A stretch of DNA of 32,468 nt from Ectocarpus siliculosus (GCA_000310025.1 FN648299.1:2037-34504); one strand, 5' to 3'; positions 9,303 through 20,137 are shown, counted from the first letter of the stretch. The notes: generated by a model from the sequence alone, not told the origin. Translations and numbers: made by a program.

Positions 9303-9546
9303 TCCGCGGCTAAATCCTCTCTTAATTTTTGTTTTTTCTACATCTTTATATAGAGTTTTTGTGTTGCCACTCGCTGCTGGTTAGCTCCGCGTCTAATCCT
9401 CGCTGAACTTTTTGTTTTTTCTACATCTTTATATAGATTTTTTGTGTTTCCACCCGCTGCTGGTTTGCTCCGCCTCTGATCCTCCCTGAAATTTTTGTTT
9501 CTTCGTCTAGATGTAGCCTTGTGTTGCCGTCTGCTGCTGGTGGTCC
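9303..9546 (+). repeat. Three tandem copies of an 83-bp unit
   Basis: Copies start at 9303, 9386 and 9469 with TCCGC and contain TTTTTGTTTTTTCTACATCT (copies 1 and 2) and CGCTGCTGG near the end. The third copy has diverged in its middle. Their T-rich cores contain stops in all frames, so the array is non-coding. Confidence 0.85.
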
Positions 9547-12230
9547 TTGTTGTGTGCGAGGGAGCAAGCAGGGCGCTTGCGGCACCGCTGCTGCTGTTTG
9601 TTCTCCCCTACAGTTGTAGGTGCTCTCGTTCGATGTTGCTGGCTGCCCTTGGTGTCTAGGATCACGGCGTGAACAGCACGAGGGGTCGTCAGGTGACTGT
9701 CTCGTTCTGAAGGAGGAGGGGGGGCGTTGTCAGTCATGTTTTGCATGCCTTCAGTTGTTAGGCTATTGGGGGGTGCCTGCCGTTCGGCCGCGGCGTGCTT
9801 AGACGGGGTGTTGTGCTGGTGCGCGCGTTTGTATGGAACACTCGTTCGCTTGTTCCGAGGAAAGGGGGCACGTAGGGGAGACACATGTGTTTTTCACTTC
9901 GCGGATGACACATGCTACTGCTGGAGGCGTAGGCTGGGGGGCCCGCGCGACGTCGACGATATTCGGGCTCGACGTTGAGCGCGTCTATAGCTGCCTCTGC
10001 CGTCGTTTGGCGGGAGAAAATAATACCTAACCTCGGAGCACAGATGCTCTACAAGAAACAAACCGCGCGCGCGCGTGTGTGACTTGTCTTTCGGGAAACG
10101 AACGCGATTTTGTTTTTTTTGTGCCGGGGTGCGTGCGGGGGGGGGATGGCGTATCGGCTGTTGTGTGCTGTATGTGTGTGTGTTTTTTTGCCGTGCTTCT
10201 TGCTTTGGCGTAGACTGCACGAAATGACGGGATGGCCACTCGAACGACATCGTCAGCCTTATAGATGGTTTCTTCAGTCATCCGGCCTCCCCCGGAAGGG
10301 GGGACGCGGAGGAGATGGGGTGGGTATGCGTCTTGTGTGTCTGCGCTTTGCTTGCAAGGCGCTTTATGTGTGCCAGCGTCGTTTCTTTGTTCTCCTCACA
10401 CCTAGTGCTACAACGATGTGCGCCCTCAGTAGGTGGGCGGAAAAACCCGAAGGCCTCAAGTACCTCCCGGCCGGGTTGGGGGTTCGAATCCGGGCGAGGC
10501 GTCTTGTATTCCGCGCTCCGTTCTCGGTAGAGTTACGGAACGCGCGCTTGTCCCGTGGGTACAAGAAGGGCTGGTCTCCCTCGCGCGTGCGTTAAGCAAC
10601 CGCAGATGAAACGCCGTGTGCGTCGCCCCGGACTGAAGGTGCCCTGTTCGACAGGGAGTTGAGACCTGAGGGTTGCGGAGCGGGATATTGCGAAGACATC
10701 GGACAAGGTTGATTCAACGTGTATTGGCTGGTTGGGCGCGCAGCATAATGGCGCGGTGAGCGCAGAGGGGACGAGACTTGTCGTCCACCAGTTGTTGTTG
10801 ACTCATGCGCTCACTCGACCAGGCTACAACCAGGATGTCTAACGTCTACTCGTGTTGTCCATTGCGTTATTGTTGTGCAACGAGAACGGACGCCCTGCGG
10901 TAGCCGGACTCCGCGGAGTATTTTTTGGAGCCGCGGATTGTTGTGGAGATGGAAAGAGAGGGGGGGGAACGTATCGTCCGCGGGGACCCTAGGGACCAGA
11001 CGTAGATTGGGTTTTGTTGGCATCTTCGCATACTTTCGTGTAGAGCCGCCTTTTTTCGTTCTGTCTTTCATTGTTGCTTTGCGGCTGGGCACTTTTTATG
11101 CGTTTTGGCATATTGTAGCCCTGGTGGCGTTGCATACGTGCTCGGGTGGCGAGTAGCGGTGAAGTCAGGGAGGGTAAAATACAGCTGCTGGTGTTTTTTT
11201 TTTGGAAAATGAAACCCAGGTCCCTTGCAAGAGACGATAGCGAGAGCAAGCTACGTGAACGGAGGGTAAATATAGCGGGGACTGCTTGGAAAACCCAGGC
11301 TTTCATGTGCGCACTGCAGGTAACAAGAGACGTGGGGGTTAGGGAGAAAACGTCGTAAATTAACAAAAAGTGTCGAGTGTATTTTTATGAAAGATGTAAC
11401 TTGAGCCCTTATTTTTTTTGTGGTGTTGAACCATGTGCGGTGGAAAGCTTCGTTAGAAGTTTCATCAACGTGGGTGCAACTTGTATTCTGTTTTGGCGCC
11501 AGCGTTTTTGGTGTGCTCTTCGCGTACATTGCGTTGCGAACACGGGACCTGGCATCCCGTGCAATCGAAGGCGAGACAAGATGGGCAGGACAGCCTGTTC
11601 GGAGACCCTTAGCCGATTTCTGGCCCCCTCAAAAGTCTTGCTGATACACGTGTATGTGTGTCGGGCGGGAACGCTGCCCTTTTCAACGTAAGTCCCGGAA
11701 GGCGTGGTTTCTATCGCATGTGTCGATCGAAACAGTAGTAGGGAGGGAATGCTGCGTTTGAAACGCGCAAACAAAAGGCGCTGCGCTTGTGCATGTGCTC
11801 TTTCTTCCTGGTGTTGTCTTGTATGTTGCCTTCGCGTTTTTGTGGAAGGTGTACTGACTGGTAATTTTGCGCGTCATGGAAACCTTTTTTTGCAATGACT
11901 TCAATACGGTTTTTCGCTTCATCGTACTCTCCGAGCAAAATGCTCTTTGCGTGGCAGCCTTTTTTTCTCTCGACACACGAGAAGAGATGTGCGCAGGAGG
12001 TTGTGCGCAGGAGGAGCAACAAATGCCGCCTTTTTCAAGCACGAGCCTGAACCAGAAGATACGCTGTATAGCATGTAAAGAGCATCGGCGGACGATCTCA
12101 CGAGAGGGGCTTGGAAGTGCAGCACACCTCGCGGTTAATGCTACGACCACGCCGTCTTTCACGCTCCGCTGACGAACCAAAGCGAAAAACATGAGAGTGA
12201 CCGCTGAAAAAAAACGCCCGAAATGCATGA
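9547..12230. other. Gene-poor stretch
   Basis: Many short overlapping frames occur on both strands but none has coding-like codon use or clear splice borders. A T-arm-like sequence (GGGGGTTCGAATCCGGGC) lies near 10479-10496; no complete tRNA fold can be drawn around it. I see nothing else to annotate. Confidence 0.45.
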
Positions 12231-12698
12231 TGTATTCATGACAGGTGGGCTCACCCCACCCCGCCGCATCGCAATGAAACTGAGGACCATTTTCGCGTTA
12301 CCCGGACGTTCGTTCCGCTCGATGGCGTCAGGGTAGGTCTCGAAGACCACTGTATTCATAACAGGTGGGCTCACCCCACCCCGCCGCATCGAAATGAAAC
12401 TGAGGACCATTTTCGCGTCACCCGGACGTTCGTTCCGCCCGGTGGTGTCAGGGTAGGTCTCGAAGACGTTCAACATGGACCGAGAGACCGGCGTCTCAGA
12501 GATCTTCGGGTTCAGGAGCATGTCTTGCTCAAGAGTGACTACCGCGGCTTTTCGGCGGCACGTACATGCTCCGGGGGGGGGCACAGACCGAGATCAGAAG
12601 TGGAAGAAGCCGACTCGTCCTGGGAACGTTTAACGTCCGTCGTGGACAGTGGGAGCTCGAGATTTGCTGCTCGATCCGCTGAGACGCCACCTACTTAA
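12231..12698 (+). CDS. Open frame over a duplicated segment, possible exon fragment
   Basis: This plus frame has no stop for 155 codons up to TAA at 12696-12698, but it has no early ATG. It encodes WAHPTPPHRNETEDHFRVTR twice because of a 120-base duplication, then an Arg/Ser-rich tail. Three of the six substitutions between the two copies are synonymous in this frame, against one in the equally open minus frame, which mildly favours plus-strand coding. No domain is recognised. It could be an internal exon, a decayed gene, or neither. Confidence 0.22.
   Translation, partial: CIHDRWAHPTPPHRNETEDHFRVTRTFVPLDGVRVGLEDHCIHNRWAHPTPPHRNETEDHFRVTRTFVPPGGVRVGLEDVQHGPRDRRLRDLRVQEHVLLKSDYRGFSAARTCSGGGHRPRSEVEEADSSWERLTSVVDSGSSRFAARSAETPPT
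12234..12467 (+). repeat. 120-bp in-frame tandem duplication
   Basis: Copies begin at 12234 and 12354 and differ at six positions over about 114 bases. The unit length is a multiple of three, so both strands keep their open frames through it. It contains the sequence GTGGGCTCACCCCACCCCGC in both copies. Confidence 0.95.
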
Positions 12699-13095
12699 TC
12701 GCGCGGGTGCACATGCACACACTCCCAGCTTCTGAGATGATAGTTATTCTCGAGAGGCAATCAATGTGGAGATCCGCTTCGTAAAGGGTAGAATCTTCCT
12801 CCCCGACATCTCCCGAGGACAAATCCCTCTCATTGGCGTCACCGAGAGAGATGGAATCAAGTAAAACAACGTAAACGGTCACACCCCTCGTGCCCCGTAA
12901 TTTTTCGTGTGACGAAAACATCCAAACTGTGTAGAAGTACTACTTTGGTAGACGCAGCATCCCAACAAGAACACTAAAAAAAAGAACACGCGTTTGGTAT
13001 CGAAACGCAAGCAGTAGACCAACAGTTGAGCACTAGAGGAAACACACACAATACGCAGTACGTTCCGTCGAGGAAACACTCTACCCACCAAGAAC

Positions 13096-13620
13096 ATGAA
13101 ACAAATACACAAGGCACACAGATACAGAACACCAAATCATAAGAAAACCCCTCACTCTCGGCGTGAGGTTCGCGTTGCGGCAAACGCGAGGGCAAACAGC
13201 CCACCCACGGAGCAGCGACTAGGACAGGAGACCACGCACGATAAAAGGAAGACATCAATTTCCTACGATGTTGGAAACGAAACGAGGAACCAGTCCATCG
13301 AAAGCTTGAACGACGGCCTCCAATGGCCTGACGTACGTGAAGACTCACTGGCTGCACTGGCTGCGCAAGCTTCGCTTCCAGCAAGCAACAACAACCCGAC
13401 CCAGCCACCCAACGATGCAACCAAGCAGCCGGCCTGTTGGCGTGGCCTTCTTTGCCCCGGGGGGGGGCGTGATGTCGGACGACTGACTTCCATGCATTGT
13501 CGTCGCAACGCGCAAAAGACAGGAGGAAAATTTCGCTTGCTGCTCGTCGCCCATAGGCAATGCCATTGCGACGCGCGGGTAAAAACACCAAGGAGACAAC
13601 CGACGAGACTTGGCGCGTAA
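13096..13620 (+). CDS. Possible gene or exon, 174 codons
   Basis: An ATG-initiated frame reads for 174 codons to TAA. The middle (about residues 55-115) looks like real protein, with IESLNDGLQWPDVREDSLAA and then an Ala/Gln/Asn/Pro-rich part, and uses mostly C- or G-ending codons. The N-terminal 50 residues are basic and AT-rich, and the tail follows an eight-G run that could hide a length error. On the opposite strand two longer frames overlap. No family is recognised. Confidence 0.28.
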   Translation: MKQIHKAHRYRTPNHKKTPHSRREVRVAANARANSPPTEQRLGQETTHDKRKTSISYDVGNETRNQSIESLNDGLQWPDVREDSLAALAAQASLPASNNNPTQPPNDATKQPACWRGLLCPGGGRDVGRLTSMHCRRNAQKTGGKFRLLLVAHRQCHCDARVKTPRRQPTRLGA

Positions 13621-14068
13621 AAAAAATCCGCCGCGCACGCCCAAAAAAGAAAAAACAGTTGCTCGCCGCCCACATCGGCTCCACAATTACCCGCCAGGGT
13701 AAATATTAGTCCAATACCGGCCACGGTAGGCGACATTTGGTATGTATCACATCCCGGTGATTGATTTTCTCGGCTTCTCCACAGCAGAAAGAGTAGCAGC
13801 GCCGAAAACGGCGGCGTTGAAGCCGTCTGGTCGAGAGAGAGAGCTTTCCCGACAACGTACGGTTTTCAAATCCTCTTCGTCGTGGAGAAAATCGAGCTTT
13901 GAAAATCGGTCTACCATATGGGGTATCTTGTGTCGACTACGGTATTAGCGGGAGCAACTGCGTACGGCACTGCTGGCAAGACGGGGGGGCAAGAGAAGGG
14001 GGGGTCACACGCAAGGTACTCCTAACGCCTCTACGTCTATCGGCATTTCACGCAAAAAAAAAACAATC

Positions 14069-15915
14069 TTAGCCCCTCGAGAAGGTTGAAGCTGCTGATG
14101 CCGACGTCTCCGACGTTTCCGACGACGACGACGATCCGCAGCAGGTCACGTGCGAGTCTTCTGCCACTTCGACCGAGGTGTTGCAGAGCGGGCACAGCAC
14201 CGACCTACCGAGCCACTCGTCGATGCACTCCCGGTGAAACTAACGGCAAAAAAAAAAAGAAAGACAGGCACAGAGACGGGACGAGAGCGCGCGCATTCGT
14301 TGACAAAACCCTTATGCGGCTATCATTGCCACAGGTTTTACAGGAGAGGCCTGAAAGGGTGGGGGAGGACAATGGGAGATTCGTGTACGGGTACAACACA
14401 CGGGCGCCAAATAACCCGGGTGTGTTGCACATGATGCTGTGGCCATCGAAAAGTGAATTCATTCACTGCCAGGAATCCGGATGTTAACCACAGGCTCAGA
14501 CCAAGCGTCTGAAACTTTTCACAGATACGAGCAGCATTTACAAGCACGATGCACGATACACTGGCCGCCGTGGACCCAAAAAAGAGAAAAGCACGACGTT
14601 CAACGCCTTGCTTGGTTATGTTGCACTGTGTACCCGCTTATTGATGTCTACCTTGCTATGCATATACACGTTCCTTCGTCGTGAGCATCGCTCAGCGGTT
14701 CTAGCAATATCGTTCCCTCTTGGAATCAAGCAATTGATTCGTCATGGTATGTGGCAGTCAAACCAGTACGGATAGAATGGGTCGATTCAACTGTTATTTA
14801 CACCGCCGTGCTTTGAATGAGAGGAGATCGCACCCCTCTTTGGTACGATGGTTGAAAAGTGCAGTTGTGCTTCATAACAGCAACAATCAAGACCAACCTT
14901 TTGATGCAGGCAAGGGAGGATATCACTCGCCCATTTGTTTTTCACAATTTGCTTTTTACAGCACGTGTTTCATGACAGCAGCAAACAGCCAAGACTAATA
15001 CCTATGCAGGCAAGAGAAGATGCGAATGGCTAAAACAAAGCAGAACAATTCGCCGCTGTGTTTTATGACAACGACAACCAAGACTGTTACCTTATGCAGG
15101 CAAGGGAGGATGCGAAGCGTGTCCCCTGCCTCGTAGTCGCTCAGACACACCCGGCAGGACACCTGGGGGCAGCGACACGCCCCACACATTGGCACCAGTA
15201 CGAGGGGGTGATATGATCGTCGTGTGCACAGGTCAATGGTCTCGGGCATATCATTGTTGGTACCAAGAACCTTGGATAACAGCCCTAACATAGGCGTGTC
15301 TCTAAAACCTTTGTGGTATCGCGCCACCACCAACCAATGGAGGCGCGAGAGGAAAAAGCGTTGAAGACGCACATAGGCCGCCTTCCATCTCTTGATACCC
15401 ACATTGCGGGGTTGTCGAACACGAAAATGATGTGCGGTGCCCTAGACTCCGCCCTCCACCTTCGCCTTTCTCACAATTCATTTCACTCTCGGCACACTTA
15501 GGAGCCTGCGTTCTCACAGTGCACCAACTCGGAAGAAACTGAAGGTATTTGGTTGTGGACGAGGGTATCCATGGCCGAAAGATCATTGCACGCATTTTGA
15601 TGGAAGGCTCCCTCCGGAGGAAGGTGTTTCTGTACTGCAGTGACATGTCTCCCACCTTATCTTCCTCGCCGTGCTCCGCCGCTAGAACTTTCCGAGAGTT
15701 TTCATGGTACTGCATCGTGGGAAGGCGCTCGACGAGCTGCTTTTCGGTGACATTGAAAAAAACGACAATACGTGGCATTATCGGTGGCATGTCACGCGTG
15801 TACCCACCACACCGCCAAAAAGAAACACAGCGACGGAAAAGGAAAACAAGGGATGAGACCAGACAGGCAGGCAAACAGACAGACAGAGCATGAAGAGAAC
15901 AGACACAGAGAGAAA

Positions 15916-15955
<40 letters not shown>

Positions 15956-16618
15956 GGGAGCAAGGGGGGGGAGACGCACCGCAACAGGAGCACCCAGTGA
16001 TCAGACACGAAAAGCTTGTGGTCTGGGGTGAGCTCTACTGCTGCATTCTGCTACGTAGACATATGGGTTTGCCGGAAAGAACAAGAAAACATCGGCGCCA
16101 GAACCCATACGTAAGTCCCTTTCCCCCACGTTGTCGGAATGACCCTGCTGCAGAGGCTACCGGTATATGACCACGACGGGAGGAACGCACCGTGTTCAAG
16201 AACGGATATCTCCCAAACAACCTCTGGCAGGCAAAGTGTGGGAAGGAACGATTGGCCATCAGTCCTGTGGGAACAATGCTCGAGGACGCGTGGTCAACGG
16301 ACGGTTTAACCGCAGAGGCATACCATAACGCGAGTATATCTCGAACGGGTAGTCAGTCTCTCTTTGATTGTATGCAAACTTCCTGATGAGTATGCCCCCT
16401 CCCCCCACACAACGAGTAGACGAACCTACCTGCGGAGACGCCCCCGTGTGCTGAGCGACCGAAGACATCGAAGTTTCTCCCGGCGTCGCCGTCAGGAGCT
16501 GCAACGCCGAGGCGGGGACGACCGGGCTGCCGCAGCTGCAAAAGAAGGCCGATCGGCTGGACAGCGCCTCCGAAGACTGGATGAAACCCGCGCGGCCGCA
16601 GCTGGAGCACATCACCAC
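14069..16618 (-). CDS. RING-H2 E3 ubiquitin ligase, C-terminal exons
   Basis: Four minus-strand exons join in phase 0: 16618-16430, 15736-15656, 15162-15091 and 14239-14069 (stop TAA). The first encodes a zinc-ribbon-like part, CSSCGRAGFIQ then FFCSCG, followed by a Ser/Thr/Ala-rich linker. The second gives LVERLPTMQY and an acidic stretch ending GEEDK; a short LP-T-Y segment before the RING is common in plant-type RING-H2 proteins. The last two exons form the RING itself, CRVCLSDYEAGDTLRILPCL followed by HKFHRECIDEWLGRSVLCPL, with spacing C-x2-C-x14-C-x-H-x2-H-x2-C-x10-C-x2-C, so all eight zinc ligands are present. Such domains recruit a ubiquitin-loaded E2 enzyme. After the RING is a tail with a Ser run. 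An exon could be missing between the first two. The disordered section at 17853-20137 ends in phase 0 and is probably its N-terminal part. Confidence 0.88.
14870..15115 (-). repeat. Three copies of the RING exon end plus its splice donor
   Basis: Units of about 90 and 100 bases, ending near 15115, 15025 and 14925, share CTTGCCTGCAT followed by a GT donor and GTCTTG plus about 60 bases of intron. The first copy is the real exon end (CATAAG then GTAACAG). The second (CATAG, GTATTAG) and third (CATCAAAAG, GTTGGTC) are decoy donors downstream in the intron. Confidence 0.8.
15917..15955 (+). repeat. (GACA)n microsatellite
   Basis: About ten GACA units in an intron of the RING gene, with imperfect GACA/GGCA repeats for another 50 bases to the left. 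Confidence 0.95.
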
Positions 16619-17193
16619 CTTCGGCATTCGCCAAAAAAAAAAAATGTACAAGTACAAAAAACGGCGGGAGCACAAGAAGGCGGCGCCGATGAGATTCTTG
16701 TCAGTTGCTCAGCCCTAAGCCCACTTCTAATCCGTGTCCGGGCCATACTGCTGCTGTGTCGGACAGGGGCAAAGTGTGGTCCGAGGACGAGGCATGCCAA
16801 GAATCGGACTGGGAGACGGACGCGCCACGAGATGTCTCCGGCCGTCACAACGCACGGCAACCACCTCCAAGCGGGCGCAACTCGTGCACGTTGGGGGGGG
16901 ACTAGGGGCTAACACTGAGAAGAATGTCCGGGCTTTGTGTGTACACGACATCATCCGAGACATGCGACTATTTTCTCCCAAAAACAGGGGGGGAAACTGT
17001 GTGCGTGATACACGGGTATGCATGCATTCTGGTACTTTTTCTCTCGGAGCAAAAACTATTTGTAACGTCACATGGAAACCGCTCGAGAAGAGTTATCGCG
17101 TAGGGGGGTGGTACATCGTGGCGAAGCACTCGCGCCCGTTTGGACGAAACGACATAATCAAGGTGGAGACTATAATAGTAAACAAGGGTAGGC

Positions 17194-17512
17194 ATTTTTT
17201 TTTTTTTTTGTTCTTCACTTCAAATCAGCGCTCACAGCACTAGTTCCGTTTATTCCAACCCGTGGTCACACAGAAGAGCCTCTCTCTACCCTCCCCTCCT
17301 GCGGTACTTCGTCTTCAATTTTTAATGCGAGAAGAGTTCAGCACTCTCTTCCCTCTGTGTACACACGAACTAGCGCTATCCACTTGGCCAGGAGCGGAAG
17401 CGAGAGAAAAAACTCACTTTGCAAGAAAAGCTGGCCTACGCCGGGATTCGAACCCCTGACCTGACCTCTAGAAGGTTACGAGGCTACCCACTAGACCACC
17501 GGGGCGACCGGC
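17194..17512 (-). mobile_element. Candidate tRNA-derived SINE
   Basis: On the minus strand the segment begins with an RNA polymerase III A box (TGGTCTAGTGGG, 17501-17490) and a B box (GGTTCGAATCCC, near 17455-17444) at tRNA spacing. A body of about 170 bases follows, then a 3' A run of about 15 bases (the T run at 17194-17209 on plus). The head does not fold as a working tRNA: acceptor, D and T stems pair poorly. The body matches a second site at 24868-24960 at roughly three quarters of positions. Head, body and A tail in this order are the layout of a SINE. No clear target duplication is seen. It lies in an intron of the RING gene, same strand. Confidence 0.55.
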
Positions 17513-17852
17513 TTGTGTTCAATGCAACATCGTGAATAATTTCATTGCTAATCTATCTTGAACTGCATAGGGATAACTCGTTGTGTTGTTACAAGCAAGA
17601 AAAACAGTACAAGGAACAAACGCAAACCGTATAACGGGGGGGCGGACAATATCTACCTCCCCGGTGATAACACCGCCATCAACAAAAACAACGACAGCAG
17701 CGACAACAACAATTGCAGCACCAGCAGCACCAGCAGCACCAGCAACAGTCAGTAGTCCCCTCGAGCACCAGTCGGAAGAAGACTGCGAGTTCGTCCGTTT
17801 CATAGCGAGAAAAAACACACACAAAACACATAAAAGACACACACACACCGAC

Positions 17853-18064
17853 CTGAAGCTGGCTATCCCCACGCGCCGAAGCCGAACGAAAGCCCCTCGA
17901 AAGTCTCCTCGGCGTGCCCGCGATCGACGACGCGGATGCCGACCGCAAGCTTCGGGCTTCCGCCGGCGGACTCGCCGACAAAGCGGGGGAGAGCGGGGCC
18001 CTCCTCCTGGTCAACGAACGCCTCGGCGTGAAAAAACCCGGAACGGAAAAACTAGCCGCCGGAC

Positions 18065-18096
<32 letters not shown>

Positions 18097-19801
18097 CCCT
18101 GCCCTCCCCCGCCGCCGCCGGCGTGACTAGGCCGCGGTGGCGGCGAAGGCGGAGCAACCAGCGCCGGTTCGGCCGCGTTTTCGTCGGAGGTGCCTTGGTC
18201 GACGCCGCTAAACGTTGCTCCGCCGTCGCCGCCGCCGCGGAAGGAGGAAGCTCTTCGGCTTCCTGCCGTCTCACGCCCCCCATCGATGGCGTTTTCGGCC
18301 AGCAGGTTCCGTCGCTGTCGTTGCTGTTGCCGGTAGGAGTGTTGCCGCGTCGTCGGCATGACGGGAGCGGTGAGAGTGGCTACCGCCGGAGCGCCGCCGC
18401 CGTCGCCGCCGCCTGCACCAGAAGACGGAGACTCAGACGGCAGGGGCCACGAAAGCGGCATCTCTCCGCCGCGCTCGCACCGGCGATGCTGCTGGTAGTG
18501 GTGGTGGTGGTGGTGGTGGCTCGACCGCGACGGACGGTAGGCCGCTCTCGACGGAGGCGGCGGCGGCGTGGTGCTCAAGGCGGGGGAGCTAGAAAACGCC
18601 AAATAAGATCNNNNNNNNNNNNNNNNNNNNNNNNNNNNNNNNNNNNNNNNNNNNNNNNNNNNNNNNNNNNNNNNNNNNNNNNNNNNNNNNNNNNNNNNNN
18701 NNNNNNNNNNNNNNNNNNNNNNNNNNNNNNNNNNNNNNNNNNNNNNNNNNNNNNNNNNNNNNNNNNNNNNNNNNNNNNNNNNNNNNNNNNNNNNNNNNNN
18801 NNNNNNNNNNNNNNNNNNNNNNNNNNNNNNNNNNNNNNNNNNNNNNNNNNNNNNNNNNNNNNNNNCAGGCGCTCCTCCTCCGGGGACGAGGTCGACACCG
18901 ACGACGACGGCATCGACACCGTCGAAGGCGTTCCCCTTGTCGCCGCCGCCGCCGTGGTCCGCAAAGAATGTGAAGAGGAGGACGTCGGTGCTAACACAGT
19001 CGCGGAGGAGGAGGGGGAGGAGGAGGCAGCAGTAGCAGCAGCGGCGGCAGAAAATCCACCGCTGCCGCCTCCGCCGGCGCCGCCGCCACCGCCGACGGGA
19101 GAAGCAGAGGCTGAGGCGGCGGAAGAAGAAGCAGGGCTAGCGGCGGAAGCCGCCGCTGGGGTGGCCGTTGGGGTCGACTCCTCCGTGACCGTCGTGGCCC
19201 TGCTGTCCCCGAGAGCCCAGCGTACGGCGGTTCAGCCAACGACCAAGTCCAAGTTGTCACACACGTGTACGGCCCAAGCAATGTTTGGGAGGGGGGGGAG
19301 GAAACACAAAATGAAGGTCGTCGTACCGAATGAATCGTGCCCGTTCGTTGCTTCCCTTCGTCTGCAAATAGGGCCTACAGCGGCATCGTCGGAGCATGCG
19401 CTCCTCGAACCATGCCGTGAGGCAGAGAGAGAGAGGCGTCGCTTAGGCATTTGACCCCCGTGACCAGTACTTGCCGTCAACACAAGCTTCGTGTTACAAC
19501 TTTTGCCCCTTCTTCCTCCCCAACAACAACAATCCGTACGCAAGGACGTGAAGACAAGATGCCGACAACCCTTGCAGCGCACCCTCCATGCGTCTCTCCG
19601 AATTGTGCCTCACGGCTCTTCGCGCTCCTTGGTGATGGATGCGCAATTTAGCCTGGTCCGGTGAGAACCCGGCGTTCTTCCTAGGGATGCGAGGCCAACG
19701 GTCCTACGACTACGGCATGCACGGCTACGAGTATACACCCCCCAGCCACATAACTTACCTCCTACGACTGGCGTCGGGCCAACGCAAAAACGAAACAACA
19801 A

Positions 19802-19836
<35 letters not shown>

Positions 19837-20137
19837 CAACAAAGTCTTTGAGAGACTGATCTCACCTAGGACATCGCTGCGGTCCAGACCTCGGTGGGGT
19901 GCCAGTCCAATCCGGTGGTGCCAGGTGCAGAGCCTGTCTGGGCGGTGCATTTCCGCGCCTCTCCCCCCGCTCGTCGAACGACCTCGTCACCCCCGTGGAC
20001 CCTCTCCGCGATCTCGACGTCAAGGAACCGAAACTAAAGGCCGGTATGTAGCGCCTCGCGGGAGTTGTCGACGGTGCTGCCCTCGCTGCTGGTGCTGCCG
20101 GAGGGCGGGAGCGTGTCGGCCGGGGGATGTCGGGCAT
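17853..20137 (-). CDS. Disordered Ser/Ala/Gly-rich N-terminal part of the probable RING-H2 gene
   Basis: Three blocks belong together. Block 1 (up to 20137, ending 19866 at a strong CCTAG/GTGAGA donor) has SRSRRGSTGVTRSFDERGER. Block 2 (19202-18866) joins it with matching phase and is Ser/Ala/Thr-rich with a Gly run, reaching SPEEERL at the gap. Block 3 (about 18608-17853) carries a seven-His run, Gly and Ala runs of about ten, RRASSFRGGGDGG and a Ser/Arg-rich end, GDSQLQ, at a GTCGGT donor in phase 0. The zinc-ribbon exon at 16618 starts in phase 0, so a join is consistent. The frames on either side of the gap differ by one base if its size is taken literally. A start at 20135-20137 (ACCACCATG) is possible; another frame across 20127-20048 has better codon use and ends in TAG. 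No domain is seen in this part. Confidence 0.5.
18611..18865. other. Assembly gap of 255 N
   Basis: Unknown bases interrupt a coding, GC-rich, low-complexity region. The true length may differ from 255, and the minus-strand reading frame does not carry straight across it. Confidence 1.
19805..19836 (+). repeat. (CAG)n microsatellite
   Basis: About ten CAG units preceded by a few ACA units. It falls in the inferred intron 19865-19203 of the minus-strand gene, so it is probably not translated. Confidence 0.95.

Noticed and set aside
7690-9546. CRISPR-like array from the repeated units
   Set aside because: Units are degenerate and irregular, lie in introns and flanks of a eukaryotic gene, and have no cas genes.
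10430-10510. tRNA-like sequence with GGTTCGAATCC on plus
   Set aside because: Only the T-loop region matches; no acceptor stem and no consistent anticodon arm could be drawn.
15302-15979. 225-codon minus frame as one exon
   Set aside because: Only 15736-15656 shows coding features with splice borders; the left part includes the GACA microsatellite read as CLSV repeats.
16865-16901. Mini-exon on minus encoding PTCTSCARLE that would extend the zinc ribbon
   Set aside because: The donor phase fits, but its start phase does not match the upstream exon end at 17853, which joins the 16618 exon directly.
17440-17512. Functional tRNA gene on the minus strand
   Set aside because: A and B boxes are present, but the 7-bp acceptor, D-stem and T-stem do not pair and the anticodon loop is ambiguous (CTA or TCT). 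A SINE head fits better.
17583-19454. 623-codon plus-strand frame across the gap
   Set aside because: It is Arg/Ala-rich shadow translation of the GC-rich minus-strand exons and includes 85 unknown residues; splice signals and codon use favour minus.
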